From: an uncultured Roseburia sp.
GTDB lineage: Bacteria > Bacillota > Clostridia > Lachnospirales > Lachnospiraceae
Direction: 5' to 3'
DNA: 34,831 bases
Assembly (NCBI GenBank): GCA_947642555.1
Contig: CANRSX010000046.1
Coordinates: 1-34,831, forward strand
The position numbers and the translations under genes were made by a program. Numbering within the stretch: position 1 is the stretch's first letter; the number at the start of each line of letters is the position of its first letter. Positions 1 through 8,095 of this stretch are shown piece after piece. Under the pieces are notes generated by a model. It had not been told where the DNA came from, did no database searches, and was given only the letters and a program-made list of their open reading frames with translations.

Positions 1-168
1 ATAGCTGGCGTTCCACAGGGCAGGCATCATCCGCCCTCTGTCTCCCCGGTTGAGGACTTCTTCCAATTTAACCCTATTGCTGTTCCACCACGCTTCCCAT
101 TCTTTTGGTTCCACTTCCCCTGCTGCAACGCGTAAAAAAATCTGCTTCATCTCATCCTGAAAGTTCAT
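1..168 (-). CDS. Hypothetical protein, N-terminal 56 residues only
   Basis: The frame opens at an ATG at 166-168 (complement) behind a GGAGG at 176-180 and stays open to the window edge, so only the first 56 residues are visible. They are rich in Glu, Trp and Arg (for example EPKEWEAWWNSNR), suggesting a soluble, largely helical protein. There is no signal peptide or membrane segment. It lies 43 bp downstream of the 327-residue gene on the same strand and is probably co-transcribed with it. I do not recognise a family, and the missing C-terminal part prevents a call. Confidence 0.6.
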   Translation of the reverse strand, partial: MNFQDEMKQIFLRVAAGEVEPKEWEAWWNSNRVKLEEVLNRGDRGRMMPALWNASY

Positions 169-211
169 CCTCGTACCTCCGCCGACCCCATAAAGCGCTT
201 CTGATCTGCTG

Positions 212-1195
212 TCAGCCAATCCTGACACTCTGAAGAAACTTTTCATACTCCTGCTCTAACTGCTTCCCATAAGGATCATTCATGGCCTTCGCCGCCGCAA
301 TCCCCTTTTTATATAAATTCCCGTATCGGCCTGACTGCGGCACTTTTTGAAATTCTGCCTTCGCCCAGCTCCACAGACCGGCGCCTGTCTTCACATCACT
401 GGCCGTAAGTTCAAAACAGGCTTCCAGGATATCCCTGAACAGCCGCAGGGTTCTGATCTGATCATAATCCGTTGTTTCTATTACCTTTTTGCAAAAACAG
501 AGCGCCTTCTCATAATTACCCATATGTAAGTAATACCTGATCAGGTTTTTGTATCCGGAAATAATATCTCTCGTACTGCTGTTTTCCGCTGATAAAATCT
601 CTTCCAGCTGTTCCTGATAAAGCCTTTCATTTTCCACATCCCTTCCCAGAAATGTATAAAAATCAATCAGCATTCTGCGGTCAGAGGCTGACCATTCCGT
701 TATATTCCTCTTCCACTCATCCACCAGGACTCCCATCACATCTTTATATTCCATTTCCCGACACAGATAGATGCAGTCCAAAATGCTGTTGCTCCCAAGG
801 TCTTCCTCCATCTGTCCGTCCGGGTCATAGCCGCAGGCACAGTCAAAGTTCGCATTCTTTGCCCGCTCCAGTAAACCGGCATATTTTCCATCTTTATTGT
901 ATGTTCTGATCAGGTGAGTCAGTATCTGGAGCGTACTCCCTATCCCCTGAAATGAATTCCGCTCTCTGTCCTTCAGTTCCTCCCCAAAGAGAAAAGCAAC
1001 CGCCTCCTCATCCTCGATATGGCAGTACAGCAGGTAATACGCCAGCCGCAGGCGGTTCGTATAATTTTGGTCATCCGTACCCCATTCCCCGTTCTGAAAT
1101 TCCTTATAGCGGACGGTATCATCATTTCCTGCTTTCAGAGCCTGGTAGACGATCCGCTGCTCTTCTATTTTAGATTTTAACTGTCCCTTCCCCAT
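212..1195 (-). CDS. Hypothetical helical (TPR-like) protein, 327 aa
   Basis: A 327-residue soluble protein of unknown function. The sequence is strongly helical and acidic. Around residues 205-250 there is a tetratricopeptide-like unit (YKNLIRYYLHMGNYEKALCF), where the G-N-Y-E-K-A-L pattern is typical of a TPR helix turn. Earlier parts are also helix pairs without clear consensus. There is no signal peptide, membrane segment or catalytic motif. An AAGGA lies about 9 nt before the ATG, and a good sigma-A promoter lies 49 bp further upstream. A scaffold or protein-protein interaction role is the usual inference for such repeats, but the partner is unknown. It is followed after 43 bp by another unknown gene on the same strand. 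Confidence 0.7.
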   Translation of the reverse strand: MGKGQLKSKIEEQRIVYQALKAGNDDTVRYKEFQNGEWGTDDQNYTNRLRLAYYLLYCHIEDEEAVAFLFGEELKDRERNSFQGIGSTLQILTHLIRTYNKDGKYAGLLERAKNANFDCACGYDPDGQMEEDLGSNSILDCIYLCREMEYKDVMGVLVDEWKRNITEWSASDRRMLIDFYTFLGRDVENERLYQEQLEEILSAENSSTRDIISGYKNLIRYYLHMGNYEKALCFCKKVIETTDYDQIRTLRLFRDILEACFELTASDVKTGAGLWSWAKAEFQKVPQSGRYGNLYKKGIAAAKAMNDPYGKQLEQEYEKFLQSVRIG

Positions 1196-1243
1196 AGCCG
1201 ATTCCTTTCATCTGTCTGAAAACCACATCCATCCGATGCATCC

Positions 1244-1272
1244 AGTATACACTGAAATAGCTGATTGCTCAA
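1244..1272 (-). promoter_or_regulatory. Sigma-A promoter for the 327-aa gene
   Basis: Read on the minus strand, a -35 box TTGAGC (1267-1272) and a -10 box TATACT (1244-1249) are separated by exactly 17 bp. Transcription would start near 1237 and run into the gene starting at 1195. It is divergent from the promoter at 1360-1388. Confidence 0.6.
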
Positions 1273-1359
1273 TGAAAACAATCTATTTTCCTGTAAAGGT
1301 GATGTCTGTTCACAATTTATTCATGCATGCGTTTTTCCTGGCCGGGGGCACATATCATA

Positions 1360-1388
1360 TTGAAAGTATCCTGCGGTTATGCCATAAT
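1360..1388 (+). promoter_or_regulatory. Sigma-A promoter for the radical SAM operon
   Basis: TTGAAA (1360-1365), a 17-bp spacer and CATAAT (1383-1388) form a good vegetative promoter on the plus strand. Transcription would begin near 1395, leaving a leader of about 100 nt before the radical SAM start codon. Nothing in that leader looks like a known riboswitch. Confidence 0.55.
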
Positions 1389-1497
1389 GATTACGAACCC
1401 GTATGCAGGGGCCTGTTATACTTATTTTCAGTCAGGCACGCACCAAAAGAAATCAGCGGCATAGTGCGGCCGGAAGAAGGAGAAGAACAGTAAGCAG

Positions 1498-2607
1498 ATG
1501 AACTATAAGATAATAGATCCGAAATATCACTTTATCACTCTGTTTGATGACGAAACAGGCGCCTATGTCCGTACCGGCATCATCAAAAATGGCCGCGATA
1601 CCGGCATTGACCCGTTTATGGCATCGTTTCCCCATCTCATCGACGTGGGGGTGATGGGGCACTGTGTCCACGGGAAAACAGGGCTCTGCCGGAAAGCGGG
1701 AATCGGCTGCTACCAGAACGGCGCAATAACGGAAAAACCCAATATGGCAGTCGACGATTTTCGATGGATTGCGGCGCAGTGCCGGGGGCGGACAAATCAG
1801 TTTGCACTGGGCGGACGGGGTGACCCGGACCAGCACGAGCACTTTGAAGAGCTGCTTCAGATCTGCCGGGAAAACGGCCTGGTTCCCAACTTTACCACCT
1901 CCGGCTACGGGCTGACGCCGGAACTGGCGGCTGTCTGCCGGAAATACTGCGGGGCGGTGGCTGTGAGCTGGTACCGCAGCACCTATACGCAGAACGCCAT
2001 CCGGATGCTCCTGGAGGCCGGAGTGAAGACGAATATTCATTTTGTCCTGGGTCAGAACAGTATTGACGAAGCCATAGATCGCCTGGAGAGGGACGATTTT
2101 CCGGCAGGCATCAACGCCGTTATTTTTCTCCTCCACAAACCTGTCGGGCAGGGATCCCGGGAAAATGTACTTGCACCGGAGGATCCGAAAGTGAAGCGTT
2201 TTTTTGCGCAGATAGACAGAGACCACTCTTTCCGGACAGGCATGGACAGCTGTAACGTGCCGGGAGCCATCCGCTTTTGCAAAAACATCCTGCCGCAGTC
2301 CCTGGATACCTGCGAGGGCGGGCGGTTCAGCTGTTACATCGGCGCCGACATGGTGATGTCAGCCTGCAGCTTTGACCAGAAGGGGCTGTATGGGGCAGAG
2401 CTTCGGCCCCGCACAATCGAAGAAGCGTGGAACAGCGAACCCTTTGAACGTTTCCGGAACCATATGCGCAGCGCATGCCCGGACTGTAAAAAACGGGAGC
2501 TATGCCTGGGCGGCTGCCCGCTGATGCCGGAAATCGTTTTTTGCAACAGTGAACACAGAAAAAATGGAACGATGAAAGGAGCTGACGACAATGAAAATCA
2601 GAACTGA
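1498..2607 (+). CDS. Radical SAM/SPASM domain protein
   Basis: A 369-residue enzyme of the radical SAM/SPASM type. Near the N-terminus three cysteines (C56, C64, C71) in the context GHC-HGKTGLC-KAGIGCYQ could hold the SAM-binding 4Fe-4S cluster, although the spacing CX7CX6C is not the usual CX3CX2C. A GGRGDPDQHEHFEEL stretch fits the second strand region of the barrel. The C-terminus holds a clear SPASM domain: cysteines in DTCEGGRFSCYIGADMVMSA followed by CPDCKKRELCLGGC, which is the CX2CX5CX3C signature that binds auxiliary clusters in peptide- and protein-modifying enzymes. An AAGGAG lies a rather long 15 nt before the ATG, but a stop at 1462-1464 excludes an earlier in-frame start. The last 17 bp overlap the FVTNSS protein gene, so the two are translationally coupled. 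The substrate is inferred to be that neighbour. Confidence 0.85.
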   Translation: MNYKIIDPKYHFITLFDDETGAYVRTGIIKNGRDTGIDPFMASFPHLIDVGVMGHCVHGKTGLCRKAGIGCYQNGAITEKPNMAVDDFRWIAAQCRGRTNQFALGGRGDPDQHEHFEELLQICRENGLVPNFTTSGYGLTPELAAVCRKYCGAVAVSWYRSTYTQNAIRMLLEAGVKTNIHFVLGQNSIDEAIDRLERDDFPAGINAVIFLLHKPVGQGSRENVLAPEDPKVKRFFAQIDRDHSFRTGMDSCNVPGAIRFCKNILPQSLDTCEGGRFSCYIGADMVMSACSFDQKGLYGAELRPRTIEEAWNSEPFERFRNHMRSACPDCKKRELCLGGCPLMPEIVFCNSEHRKNGTMKGADDNENQN

Positions 2608-3289
2608 TTTTGTGACCAATTCCAGCAGCAGCAATTTTGTCACGATAAGCATTAAAAGCCCGAAACTGACAGAGATCATACGCGCGGCAAGGGTAGGTAA
2701 AGAAACCGTGGAAACAGATATGTTCCCGTGGGAGGAGGGCGATATTCACGAATTCGATCTTGACGAATCAGAACACATTGTAAAACTACATCTGACAATA
2801 TCGTATAACATCCGTTATGACGAGGATCTGGACCAGACGGGCGAGGCGGATCCGGATTATATCGGCTACCCTCCTGAAAATGTAAGCGGTTTATCCAAAA
2901 GCTTACTCCGGCTGTTAAAAGAAGCCAAAAAATACGTCCCGTACCAGCAGGGCTATGATCTGGCAAAGATCTGCAGCGCACTGGAGGAAAAAGGCGAAGA
3001 CATTTTTTCAGATACGGAAAACGCCGACTGGGTTTATGAAATGGAGGGCTATGGGGAAGCGAACCTGTATCCCTGGTTCCTGGCTTTTTCCAATCATATA
3101 GCAAAAAAACGGCACCTGGATTACCGCCCCTCATCTGCGGAACTTATAAGTTCTTTCCACTATGACAGAGAAAACGGTGCGTCCTTAAAAGAAGAATACG
3201 GATACAGCAGGCCGTATAAGGCGGATCCTGCCGATGACGATTTGGATATTGAGATGGATTTTGAGGACGATTTGAAATCGCAGGACTGA
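2591..3289 (+). CDS. FVTNSSSS-type N-terminus protein, candidate substrate of the radical SAM enzyme
   Basis: A 232-residue protein starting MKIRTDFVTNSSSSNF. I recognise this Ser-rich opening (K-R-T/S-DFVTNSSSSSF) as a recurring N-terminal motif in otherwise unlike, uncharacterised proteins of Clostridia and other anaerobes; the function of the motif is, to my knowledge, not established. The remainder is soluble and acidic, ending in a run rich in Asp and Glu (DDDLDIEMDFEDD). There is no membrane segment and no catalytic motif I know. AAAGGAG lies 9 nt before the ATG. The start overlaps the end of the radical SAM gene by 17 bp, and only these two genes share the transcription unit. The inference is that the enzyme modifies this protein, perhaps at the conserved N-terminus. 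Confidence 0.8.
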   Translation: MKIRTDFVTNSSSSNFVTISIKSPKLTEIIRAARVGKETVETDMFPWEEGDIHEFDLDESEHIVKLHLTISYNIRYDEDLDQTGEADPDYIGYPPENVSGLSKSLLRLLKEAKKYVPYQQGYDLAKICSALEEKGEDIFSDTENADWVYEMEGYGEANLYPWFLAFSNHIAKKRHLDYRPSSAELISSFHYDRENGASLKEEYGYSRPYKADPADDDLDIEMDFEDDLKSQD

Positions 3290-3294
3290 AGCAA

Positions 3295-3341
3295 CAGGCA
3301 AAACTGCCGGCACGGGTTTATGGTCATGCATATTTTGCCTG
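3295..3341. repeat. Inverted repeat between convergent genes
   Basis: A perfect 9-bp inverted repeat, CAGGCAAAA (3295-3303) and TTTTGCCTG (3333-3341), with a second GCCGG/CCGGC pair nested and offset, lies between the two converging genes. There is no clear T-run after it on either strand, so a terminator role for both sides is possible but weakly supported. Confidence 0.35.
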
Positions 3342-3375
3342 TTCCGGCAATGCCGTATATTTACCATCCTTCTTA

Positions 3376-3915
3376 TCACAGCGCATTTCCGATCTGATAC
3401 GCCTTTTTCATGATTTCACTTTCTCTGTCATATGGCGTCTGGGAGGTATGTATGATCATATCTGTAAGCACCATCCTCCGCTCTTCAAAATCGTGGAGAT
3501 ACCATTTATAATTCTCCCGGTACATATCCTGATCCTGCTGCCCCTGGGAAAACACTCCGACAAGCTTTATTCCCGGTCTGATACGGGGACCGTCACGCAT
3601 CATAAGGCAATAGTGACGGTTCATGTATGTTATCATGGGCCCGGCCACCTGTGCGCAGTAGTTTGGCGCTGACACGACCAGTGCGCCGCACTCATGCAGG
3701 TCTTTCCAGTATGTTTTCAGATCATCGTCAAGGATACAGTCCGCACGATTATTTTTGCAGTATCCACAGGCCTGGCAGCCCTTTATATTCATATCGTTGA
3801 TATGATAAATTACAACCTCATGTCCTGCGTCCTTCGCACCCCGCAATACTTCTTCCGCTATTGTGGAAGAAGGTCCGTTTCTGTGAGGGCTGCCCAAAAC
3901 CGCCACTACTTTCAT
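3376..3915 (-). CDS. NAD(P)H-dependent FMN reductase / iron-sulfur flavoprotein-like
   Basis: A 179-residue flavodoxin-fold protein. The N-terminal strand-loop VLGSPHRNGPSST is the FMN phosphate-binding loop of the NADPH-dependent FMN reductase superfamily. It is followed by a compact cysteine cluster (C47, C50, C53, C60; CX2CX2CX6C) like that of the Isf iron-sulfur flavoproteins, which binds a 4Fe-4S cluster. APNYCAQVAG matches the second flavin loop. The expected role is electron transfer or reduction of a quinone or other small oxidant in the cytoplasm of an anaerobe. An AGGAAGG lies 7 nt before the ATG. It is the last gene of the minus-strand sugar locus, 68 bp after galM, and may be only loosely tied to it. 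Confidence 0.8.
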   Translation of the reverse strand: MKVVAVLGSPHRNGPSSTIAEEVLRGAKDAGHEVVIYHINDMNIKGCQACGYCKNNRADCILDDDLKTYWKDLHECGALVVSAPNYCAQVAGPMITYMNRHYCLMMRDGPRIRPGIKLVGVFSQGQQDQDMYRENYKWYLHDFEERRMVLTDMIIHTSQTPYDRESEIMKKAYQIGNAL

Positions 3916-3983
3916 AAGTCTGCCTTCCTTTCCATCTCACCGCAGCCAGAAACAAACGCTGCGGAATCAGCTCCGGTTTATCA

Positions 3984-5039
3984 TTATTCCACACACGAAA
4001 ACCGGAAGATCGTTGTCGTGTGATATTCTTCCCCCGCCCGCAGCACCGGATTCGGGAATGCCGACGTATTCACCGCATTCGGCGGATACTGGGTCTCGAA
4101 GCAGAAGCTCTCCTGATTTCCGTAAGCGACGCCTCCCTTACCCTCCGGTATCTGCATACCATTTGCCGTGTAAAGCTGTAGCCCCGGCTGATCCGTCTCC
4201 ATCTCCATCACAATCCCCGTTTCCGGGCACCGGACTCTTGCCGCCAGGCGCAGCGTCCGGTCCCACCGGTTCAGCACAAAATGATGGTCATATCCCCCGG
4301 CAATCCGAAGCTGTTCATCCGCCTCGTCAATCCTGCTGCCGATGCTCTGTTCCTGTGTAAAATCAAAGGGCGTTCCCGCCACAGCGCGGACCTCGCCGGT
4401 GGGGATCTGCCGTTCATCCGAAGCCGGAAGATAGGCATCCGCATCCATCCACAGGACATGATCCCGAATGGAACCTGCGTCATGCCCTCCCAGATTAAAA
4501 TAGGTGTGGCTCGTCATGTTGACAACAGTATCCTGATCCGCCCTTCCCCGGTAATCGATCACGACCTCGTTTTGCTCCGTCAGCGTGTAGGTGACCTCCA
4601 CCTTAAAATTTCCCGGAAATCCCTGATCCATATGGGGGCTTGACAGGGAGAACACCACATGGTCTCCCTGCGCCTCCTTCACCTCCCAAAGGCGTTTTAA
4701 ATATCCGTCGCTCCCGCTGTGAAGATTGTCGCATCCTCTGCTGTTTGCCTCCAGCTGATACAATGTCCCGTTCAGTACAAAATGCGCGTCTTTAATCCGG
4801 TTTGCGTTTCTCCCGACAACGGCGCCAAAGAACGGGGAACGCTTCTCATACGCGGCCAGATCATCAAATCCTAATACTACATCCGTTAATCTTCCTGTCC
4901 GATCCGGCACGCAGACCGAGAGCAGCATTGCACCATAATCCGTCACTTCCATGTAAGCCTTACCGCTGTTCTGAATCCTGTATTTTGATACCGCGAACCC
5001 CTGTTCCGTGACCCCGAATCGTTCCTTTGATATCGACAT
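3984..5039 (-). CDS. galM: Aldose 1-epimerase (galactose mutarotase)
   Basis: A 351-residue mutarotase that interconverts alpha and beta anomers of aldoses such as galactose or glucose. Family marks are GRNANRI (about 77-83), a substrate His at 107 (NLHSG), the catalytic acid in TSHTYFNLGG (His178), the YDHHF segment (250-254), and the catalytic base Glu315 in FCFETQYPPNAVN. Length is normal for GalM. The chosen ATG (5037-5039) begins MSISKERF and has GGAGG 10 nt upstream; the frame is open further back but would then overlap the preceding gene. It is a late gene of the sugar operon and would feed the correct anomer to the isomerase after glycoside cleavage. Confidence 0.93.
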   Translation of the reverse strand: MSISKERFGVTEQGFAVSKYRIQNSGKAYMEVTDYGAMLLSVCVPDRTGRLTDVVLGFDDLAAYEKRSPFFGAVVGRNANRIKDAHFVLNGTLYQLEANSRGCDNLHSGSDGYLKRLWEVKEAQGDHVVFSLSSPHMDQGFPGNFKVEVTYTLTEQNEVVIDYRGRADQDTVVNMTSHTYFNLGGHDAGSIRDHVLWMDADAYLPASDERQIPTGEVRAVAGTPFDFTQEQSIGSRIDEADEQLRIAGGYDHHFVLNRWDRTLRLAARVRCPETGIVMEMETDQPGLQLYTANGMQIPEGKGGVAYGNQESFCFETQYPPNAVNTSAFPNPVLRAGEEYHTTTIFRFSCVE

Positions 5040-5085
5040 TCCCTTCCAGCCTCCAATCATCGTAATTCCGCAAAGACCCCCATTC

Positions 5086-5586
5086 TCACAGTACCAGCTG
5101 TGCCTTCTCCTCCTCACGCTCTATCACCCGGATCGTACAGTCGTTATGGAAGGTTCTTCCCGGCAGCATACAGACCACATGCGCGCCTTCCTTATGAACC
5201 GGAAACTGTACGCCATGGACCACCATCGGGTTCATTTTCACAAAGGTTCCCACGGGCACATAAAATGCCTCGATACAGTCCGCCGTCAGCTCTCCCGTAC
5301 AGAGACCCACAAAGATCACCACATCGTCATCCAGCGGCAGAATCCCTTCACAGGTGCGGGAATGATACTCCAGGAATCCGACTTCCATTTTCTCCGGTTT
5401 TGTGATGTCACAGACCGAGATCGTGGGCAGCATGTCGTTCCCGAAATCCAGCGTGATCAGATCCGGGCGGAAGCTTCCCATCGGAAAGGTTCTCGCCTTC
5501 ATCCCCTCACTGTCCAGGAGATTCTGATATACCCCGTATTTGCGGAATGCCTCATCCTTCAGCTTTTGTACCTTTATCGTTTTCAA
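5086..5586 (-). CDS. DUF4867-like protein (cupin-like)
   Basis: A 166-residue soluble protein. I match it from memory to the DUF4867 family, uncharacterised proteins common in Clostridia beside sugar isomerases and kinases. The middle and end have a beta-rich, cupin or ureidoglycolate-lyase-like feel (VGFLEYHSRTCEGILPLDDD, then VPVGTFVKMNPMVVHGVQFPVH), with His and Glu residues that could bind a metal or sugar. Translation begins at a TTG codon (5584-5586) behind GGAGG with 5-nt spacing; no better ATG is available. It sits 15 bp after the PfkB kinase gene and 46 bp before galM. Involvement in handling of the same sugar, perhaps as an isomerase or mutarotase, is an inference from position only. 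Confidence 0.75.
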   Translation of the reverse strand: MKTIKVQKLKDEAFRKYGVYQNLLDSEGMKARTFPMGSFRPDLITLDFGNDMLPTISVCDITKPEKMEVGFLEYHSRTCEGILPLDDDVVIFVGLCTGELTADCIEAFYVPVGTFVKMNPMVVHGVQFPVHKEGAHVVCMLPGRTFHNDCTIRVIEREEEKAQLVL

Positions 5587-5601
5587 ATTGTTCCTCCTCT
5601 T

Positions 5602-6573
5602 TTAGATAAAGCGCATGATATTCCGGTAATGCGCCTTTCTCGGCTCCAGCTTCTCCGCTTCGATCACGCCGGTGGCGAGAAAGGTTTCCACCATCTCAAG
5701 ATCCGGGATTCCGACCCGTCCGCCCAGGCTTGTGCAGTTGATGTAGGACACCGCGCTGGCAAACCGCGCGCACTCCTTTAAGCTCCTGCCCTGATTGTGC
5801 GCAAACAGAAATCCTCCGTGGAAGACATCTCCCGCCCCTGTGGTATCCACGATCGGATATCCGGAAAACGGCGGTAATGTAAAATCCTCCACTCCGTCCG
5901 TCCCTGCACAGCCCGCGGCTCCCAGCGTCACAACTACAATCTTCGGCCCGCGTTTTAACAGGCTGCGGCAGTTTGCAATGTAGTTCTCATCCTCCCCGAA
6001 CAGCCCGCGGTAGAACTGGTGGGACATGATCAGGATGTCGGTCAGGTCGATGAGGGCAGCTGCCCGCTCCGAATAGCCCCCTGCATCAAAGGACACCGTC
6101 ACGCCGTTTTTCCTGGCGTACTGTATCGCCAGCTCCTTTGCCGAAGTCTCCGCCGCACTTATGTGAATATATTTCGCGGAGGCAATAAACGCCTCGTCCA
6201 CTTCCTGCGGGCTCATGGGCGGGTTATCTCCCTTACGGCCAAGGAAACTCCTTCCCTGGGTCGCCTCCTCCGCCAGGCAGACGCACAGGGCGGTCATCCC
6301 CTCGCGCTCGTATACATGGGAAACATCCACGCCGTGATATTTCATATCATTCAGGCAGAACCGGCCGAATTCATCATTGCCAATCTGTCCCACCATCGCG
6401 CATTTTGCCCCGAGGCGGGAGAGCGCGGCAATCGCGGAGGAGGCATTCCCCCCGGACTGCCACAGGAAATCCTTTAAGGATACAATTCCATCGGTTTCCG
6501 GCAGCACATCAATGCGCAGCGCCAGATCCATGATCAGGTTTTCCACCCCGATCACATCGTATCGTTTCTCCAT
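5602..6573 (-). CDS. PfkB-family carbohydrate kinase
   Basis: A 323-residue ribokinase-type sugar kinase. The N-terminal PfkB signature region is present (WQSGGNASSAIAALSRLGAK, residues 39-58, then VGQIGNDEFG), and the ATP/anion-hole signature VDTTGAGDVFHGGF lies at 242-255 with Asp249 as catalytic base. The family transfers phosphate from ATP to a hydroxymethyl group of a ketose, nucleoside or similar substrate. Its place directly after an aldose-ketose isomerase (27 bp) and in a locus with a class II aldolase suggests it phosphorylates the ketose made by the isomerase. GGGGGA lies 5 nt before the ATG. The exact sugar cannot be told from sequence. Confidence 0.9.
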   Translation of the reverse strand: MEKRYDVIGVENLIMDLALRIDVLPETDGIVSLKDFLWQSGGNASSAIAALSRLGAKCAMVGQIGNDEFGRFCLNDMKYHGVDVSHVYEREGMTALCVCLAEEATQGRSFLGRKGDNPPMSPQEVDEAFIASAKYIHISAAETSAKELAIQYARKNGVTVSFDAGGYSERAAALIDLTDILIMSHQFYRGLFGEDENYIANCRSLLKRGPKIVVVTLGAAGCAGTDGVEDFTLPPFSGYPIVDTTGAGDVFHGGFLFAHNQGRSLKECARFASAVSYINCTSLGGRVGIPDLEMVETFLATGVIEAEKLEPRKAHYRNIMRFI

Positions 6574-6599
6574 TTTTTCCCCCGTTTCTGCGTTATTAC

Positions 6600-8075
6600 T
6601 TAGTATTCTACCGGCTCCACGCTGTCGTGTTCAATGTCGCCAAAATATTTACACGCCTCTTTTAAAATCGCCGCATAGGAGCCGTGCATGCCGGTAATAT
6701 GGTGAATGTAGGGACCATACATCAGTTTCTTCTCCCACTTCACCCAGTCCTTCACCTCAAACCAGACATAGTTTCCGGTGGTGGCGGGACCGTCCGTCCC
6801 CACACCCTCGTCCGCAAACAGCATATAGTTTCCGTTGTCCTGCTCAAAACGCGCCACCGTAATCGGGCCGCTCTTGATCTCATACATCCCCTTCTCATCG
6901 CGGATGCTGCCCCGCACGCCCTCTTTTTTCAGGGACTTTGCGAAGGGTCCGCAGTGCCACAAGAGCTCCGCGTTGTCGTTCTCCGGATGCCGAATCGTGA
7001 CGTCCGCCACCCATGCCGGGCTCTCATACCGGGCCGCCGCCTCTAACAGCACCGCGCCGATGGCAGCGTGAAGATCCGTCTCGCAGGCCGCCGGAAGCCC
7101 TCTGTCGAAGAGATCGCCCAGGACGAAGCAGCTGCTCACGCCAAAGGCCGCCCGGGAGAATCCCCAGCACTCCACCGCGATGGCATCCAGCCGGTTGATC
7201 TTCGCCAGCTCCAGGATCGAGAGCTCCATGACTGCCATCTGCTCCAGTTTTTCAGCTGACAGCTCCGACAGATCCAGATGCGCCCTGATATCCTCCATGA
7301 TTTCCGCGATACGCGGATCCGGCTCTCCCTGTACGAGATCATTCGGAAGTCGCAGCTCACTGCCCGTCGTGTTGGGCTCTGCCCCGCACCGCAGCTTTTT
7401 CGCCATGTTTTCGACCTCTTCCGGCCAGATCGGGACAATATCGATTCCGAAACGTCTCATGAGCTCGGACTCGTTGATTTTCACGCTTAAGAAGGGACGC
7501 GGTCTCGTGCCGAGCTGTCCGATGCGCATGCCCCGGAAGGCTTTTACCGTGGAAGCCACCCGGATAAACTTCTCCAGCTCACGGTCTAAAATCTCACTCT
7601 CCACCCAGCAGTTCTCGATATAGGTAAAGGGGATCCCATAGCGGTGAAACGCCCGGGAGGTGGCAAACATACCGCACTGCGTATCATAGTCTCTCGGGCC
7701 GGTCTTACCGCTTTTATCCTCCGCCGGCGACGGGTCTCTCGGCCCCCACAGACAGACCGGCTTTCCCAGCTCCTTTGCCACCAGCGCGGCGACCTCCTCC
7801 TGTCCGAAATTACAGTGCGGGAAGAACAGGGCATCCACCCGTTTCTCCTGCAGCAGCCGTACCACCTTCTCCACATCCCTGTGATCCCAGAGCATGCCGC
7901 CTTCCACGACGCTGTCGATATTGACCAGCTCCACGCCCTTTAGCCCAGCGACGATCTCTGTCACCCGCGCCCGGATCTTTTCCTCCAGCCGCTTCGCCGT
8001 TGCCACCGGAAACATATCCCTGCGGATCGGAACATACCCTAACACCACATTCCTGTCTCTCTCATAACGCAACAT
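6600..8075 (-). CDS. L-fucose/L-arabinose isomerase family protein
   Basis: A 491-residue aldose-ketose isomerase of the FucI/AraA superfamily, somewhat shorter than E. coli FucI. The C-terminal half carries the metal-site pattern of the family: Glu302 in VECWGFSRAAFG, Glu332 and Asp334 in AACETDLHAAIGAVLLEA, and His374 in LLWHCGPFAK. These would hold Mn(II) and catalyse hydride or proton transfer between C1 and C2 of the sugar. The N-terminal part (LFFPHCNFGQEEVAALVA) fits the Rossmann-like domain. GAGGAGGT lies 8 nt before the ATG. It is 20 bp after the aldo/keto reductase gene and 27 bp before the kinase gene. True FucI or AraA function should not be assumed; the companions differ from classical fuc and ara operons. 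Confidence 0.88.
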   Translation of the reverse strand: MLRYERDRNVVLGYVPIRRDMFPVATAKRLEEKIRARVTEIVAGLKGVELVNIDSVVEGGMLWDHRDVEKVVRLLQEKRVDALFFPHCNFGQEEVAALVAKELGKPVCLWGPRDPSPAEDKSGKTGPRDYDTQCGMFATSRAFHRYGIPFTYIENCWVESEILDRELEKFIRVASTVKAFRGMRIGQLGTRPRPFLSVKINESELMRRFGIDIVPIWPEEVENMAKKLRCGAEPNTTGSELRLPNDLVQGEPDPRIAEIMEDIRAHLDLSELSAEKLEQMAVMELSILELAKINRLDAIAVECWGFSRAAFGVSSCFVLGDLFDRGLPAACETDLHAAIGAVLLEAAARYESPAWVADVTIRHPENDNAELLWHCGPFAKSLKKEGVRGSIRDEKGMYEIKSGPITVARFEQDNGNYMLFADEGVGTDGPATTGNYVWFEVKDWVKWEKKLMYGPYIHHITGMHGSYAAILKEACKYFGDIEHDSVEPVEY

Positions 8076-8095
8076 ATGTATGTACCTCCTCTTTT

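Noticed and set aside
1236..1493. An 85-codon open frame ahead of the radical SAM gene as a possible small peptide gene
   Set aside because: It contains the sigma-A promoter of the radical SAM operon (1360-1388), so most of it would not be on that transcript. It also has no good ribosome site and no recognisable composition.
1453..2226. A 257-codon minus-strand frame opposite the radical SAM gene
   Set aside because: It is the shadow of a GC-rich coding frame. The plus-strand product has family motifs, and the antisense product has none.
5008..5781. A 257-codon plus-strand frame across the galM, DUF4867-like and kinase genes
   Set aside because: It runs across three minus-strand genes with clear products and ribosome sites, and its translation resembles no protein.
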